From an uncultured Erysipelotrichaceae bacterium (GTDB lineage: Bacteria; Bacillota_I; Bacilli_A; Erysipelotrichales; Erysipelotrichaceae): a stretch of DNA of 54,461 nucleotides. The stretch covers positions 1-54,461 of the forward strand of contig CAMVGT010000010.1 of the NCBI GenBank assembly GCA_947167125.1, in the 5' to 3' direction. This document shows, piece after piece, positions 53,810 through 54,461 of this stretch (the stretch's first letter is position 1; the number at the start of each line of letters is the position of its first letter). Both the position numbers and the translations under genes were made by a program. Below the pieces are notes generated by a model. The model made no database searches, was not told the origin of the DNA, and was given only the letters and a program-made list of their open reading frames with translations.

Positions 53810-53838
53810 TTGACACTAACTTGCGTGCCTGCTAATAT
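53810..53838 (+). promoter_or_regulatory. Consensus promoter of the candidate small RNA
   Basis: TTGACA (53810-53815), an exact 17-base spacer and TAATAT (53833-53838), the best promoter in the window. TTAGT and ACTAA flank the -35 as an inverted repeat (53806-53819). Confidence 0.85.
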
Positions 53839-53844
53839 GGTTAA

Positions 53845-54030
53845 CGTAAGCTAACTAAGCCGACACTCTTTCCGTAAATCACACACTCCTAACAGGCTGA
53901 AGTTAGATTGATTCGGATATTCTATACTGGCATGATGGTCCGGATCGACATTGCCAAGCCGTGTCCTCCTCAAATTACGGCTGAAGCACAGAGACAGAAA
54001 GAACCGGTCACGGGCAGGCCGGCTTTTTTC
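53845..54030 (+). ncRNA. Candidate structured small RNA with an exposed CCTCCTC loop
   Basis: About 185 bases run from a consensus promoter to an intrinsic terminator with no gene. Stem 1: CTAACT and AGCC (53851-53861) pair with GGCT and AGTTAG (53895-53906). A weaker hairpin occupies 53929-53955. Stem 3: AGCCGT (53957-53962) pairs with ACGGCT (53977-53982) around a 14-base loop holding CCTCCTC, complementary to ribosome binding sites. Long-range pairs (AAGCCG with CGGCTT; TCTTTC with GAAAGA) could instead make a rod like 6S RNA. I cannot tell a trans-acting RNA, a 6S-like RNA or a leader of the next lipoprotein apart. Confidence 0.55.
54004..54029 (+). terminator. Terminator of the candidate small RNA
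   Basis: CCGGTC (54004-54009) pairs with GGCCGG (54017-54022) with one G-U, loop ACGGGCA, then TTTTTT. Confidence 0.85.
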
Positions 54031-54094
54031 TTTTTGTTGCGGCATATTGATCAAAAATGTATCATTACTTTATCCAAAAACGGAGGTTTTTCAC

Positions 54095-54461
54095 ATGAAG
54101 AACAGTTTTGTCAGGACAATGACGGCTTTCCTTGTTCTGCTGAGTATCTTTTTCAGCGGATGCGGAAAGAGAAATATATCCAGTACGGCAGAAGCCTATT
54201 ATACCTATGAAGATCTCTTCCGTCAGGCCGGCTATAAAAAGCGGACAGCGACAATGTATATGGCCGGGGAAGAAATATATGAAAGTGCGGAAGCTCTGAA
54301 AGAAGCAGTCGGACAGCCGGATACCCTGGGCATTGTGGAATGGGACGGTTCGGAACAGTTTACGTCCTATAATCAGAGCGCGGACGGCACAAAGGTCGGC
54401 GCTGTCATTGGAGCGAACAGACACGCGAGGAACTCTATCAGCGTGCGCATGACAGGATGTT
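54095..54461 (+). CDS. Lipoprotein, cut off by the window edge, with a suspected frameshift
   Basis: The gene starts with ATG at 54095 (CGGAGG upstream) and runs off the right edge. It has a signal peptide with lipobox SGC (Cys23), then an unrecognised domain (YYTYEDLFRQAGY, LKEAVGQPDTLGIVEWD). After about residue 105 the current frame gives an unlikely sequence (HARNSISVRMTGC), while the frame one base over gives SEQTREELYQRAHDRM. A single-base loss near 54410 (ATTGGAGC) would explain this, by mutation or sequencing error. Confidence 0.75.
   Translation, partial: MKNSFVRTMTAFLVLLSIFFSGCGKRNISSTAEAYYTYEDLFRQAGYKKRTATMYMAGEEIYESAEALKEAVGQPDTLGIVEWDGSEQFTSYNQSADGTKVGAVIGANRHARNSISVRMTGC

Overview
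The window looks like chromosome of a gut-type, low-to-medium GC member of the Bacillota, most likely an Erysipelotrichaceae-like anaerobe. This is an inference from gene order and protein content. The mnmE-tatD-rnmV-rsmA-ispE-glmU'-prs run is a condensed version of the order seen in Bacilli. Genes are short-spaced, often overlap by ATGA, have purine-rich ribosome binding sites, and end in strong intrinsic terminators. No tRNA, rRNA, CRISPR array, intact insertion sequence or prophage was seen.

Layout. 0.1-8.1 kb: a LacI-type regulator with a YesL-type membrane protein and a small anchored protein (minus strand), divergent from a Lpl/Ytc-type sugar ABC importer (two permeases and a binding lipoprotein) and a GH32 beta-fructosidase. 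8.3-12 kb: a second LacI-type regulator, a short pyruvate-kinase-like protein, an esterase and a membrane protein. 12-14.7 kb: a decayed DUF4143-type ATPase, then a zinc-ribbon and flotillin pair with a complex 5' leader. 14.7-22.5 kb: a DbpA-like helicase and the mnmE-to-prs housekeeping block. 22.6-34.8 kb: cyclase, L,D-transpeptidase, GH25 muramidase, YigZ, mutL-miaA, a Bax-inhibitor-like protein, several small uncharacterised proteins, aroD and a Gfo/Idh/MocA oxidoreductase. 34.9-37.8 kb: hicAB, ogt and a 5'-nucleotidase-like lipoprotein. 37.9-43 kb: a 5'-truncated GHKL kinase, a leader or small RNA, a uridine-kinase-like protein and trkA-trkH. 43-50 kb: a PRD regulator, a lone PTS EIIC, GH1 and GH3 (beta-glucoside use). 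50-54.5 kb: two HAD phosphatases, a double-domain histidine phosphatase, a LysR regulator, a candidate small RNA and a cut-off lipoprotein.

The genes describe a saccharolytic cell: fructoside import and cleavage, and PTS-linked beta-glucoside use, each next to its own regulator, around conserved translation, cell-wall and repair genes.

Most interesting signals. (1) The flotillin leader (14379-14618) has a consensus promoter, an aptamer-like 5' fold and three mutually exclusive pairings (anti-antiterminator, antiterminator, terminator), the logic of a riboswitch or attenuator with no family I recognise. (2) Two short intergenic transcription units (38763-38867 and 53845-54030) carry C-rich motifs able to pair with ribosome binding sites. 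(3) A 415-residue protein contains two complete histidine-phosphatase domains. (4) Two ATAGG-N6-CCTAT operators precede lysR, the second covering its ribosome binding site and start codon. (5) An apparently leaderless helicase gene and a recurrent extended -10 promoter class.
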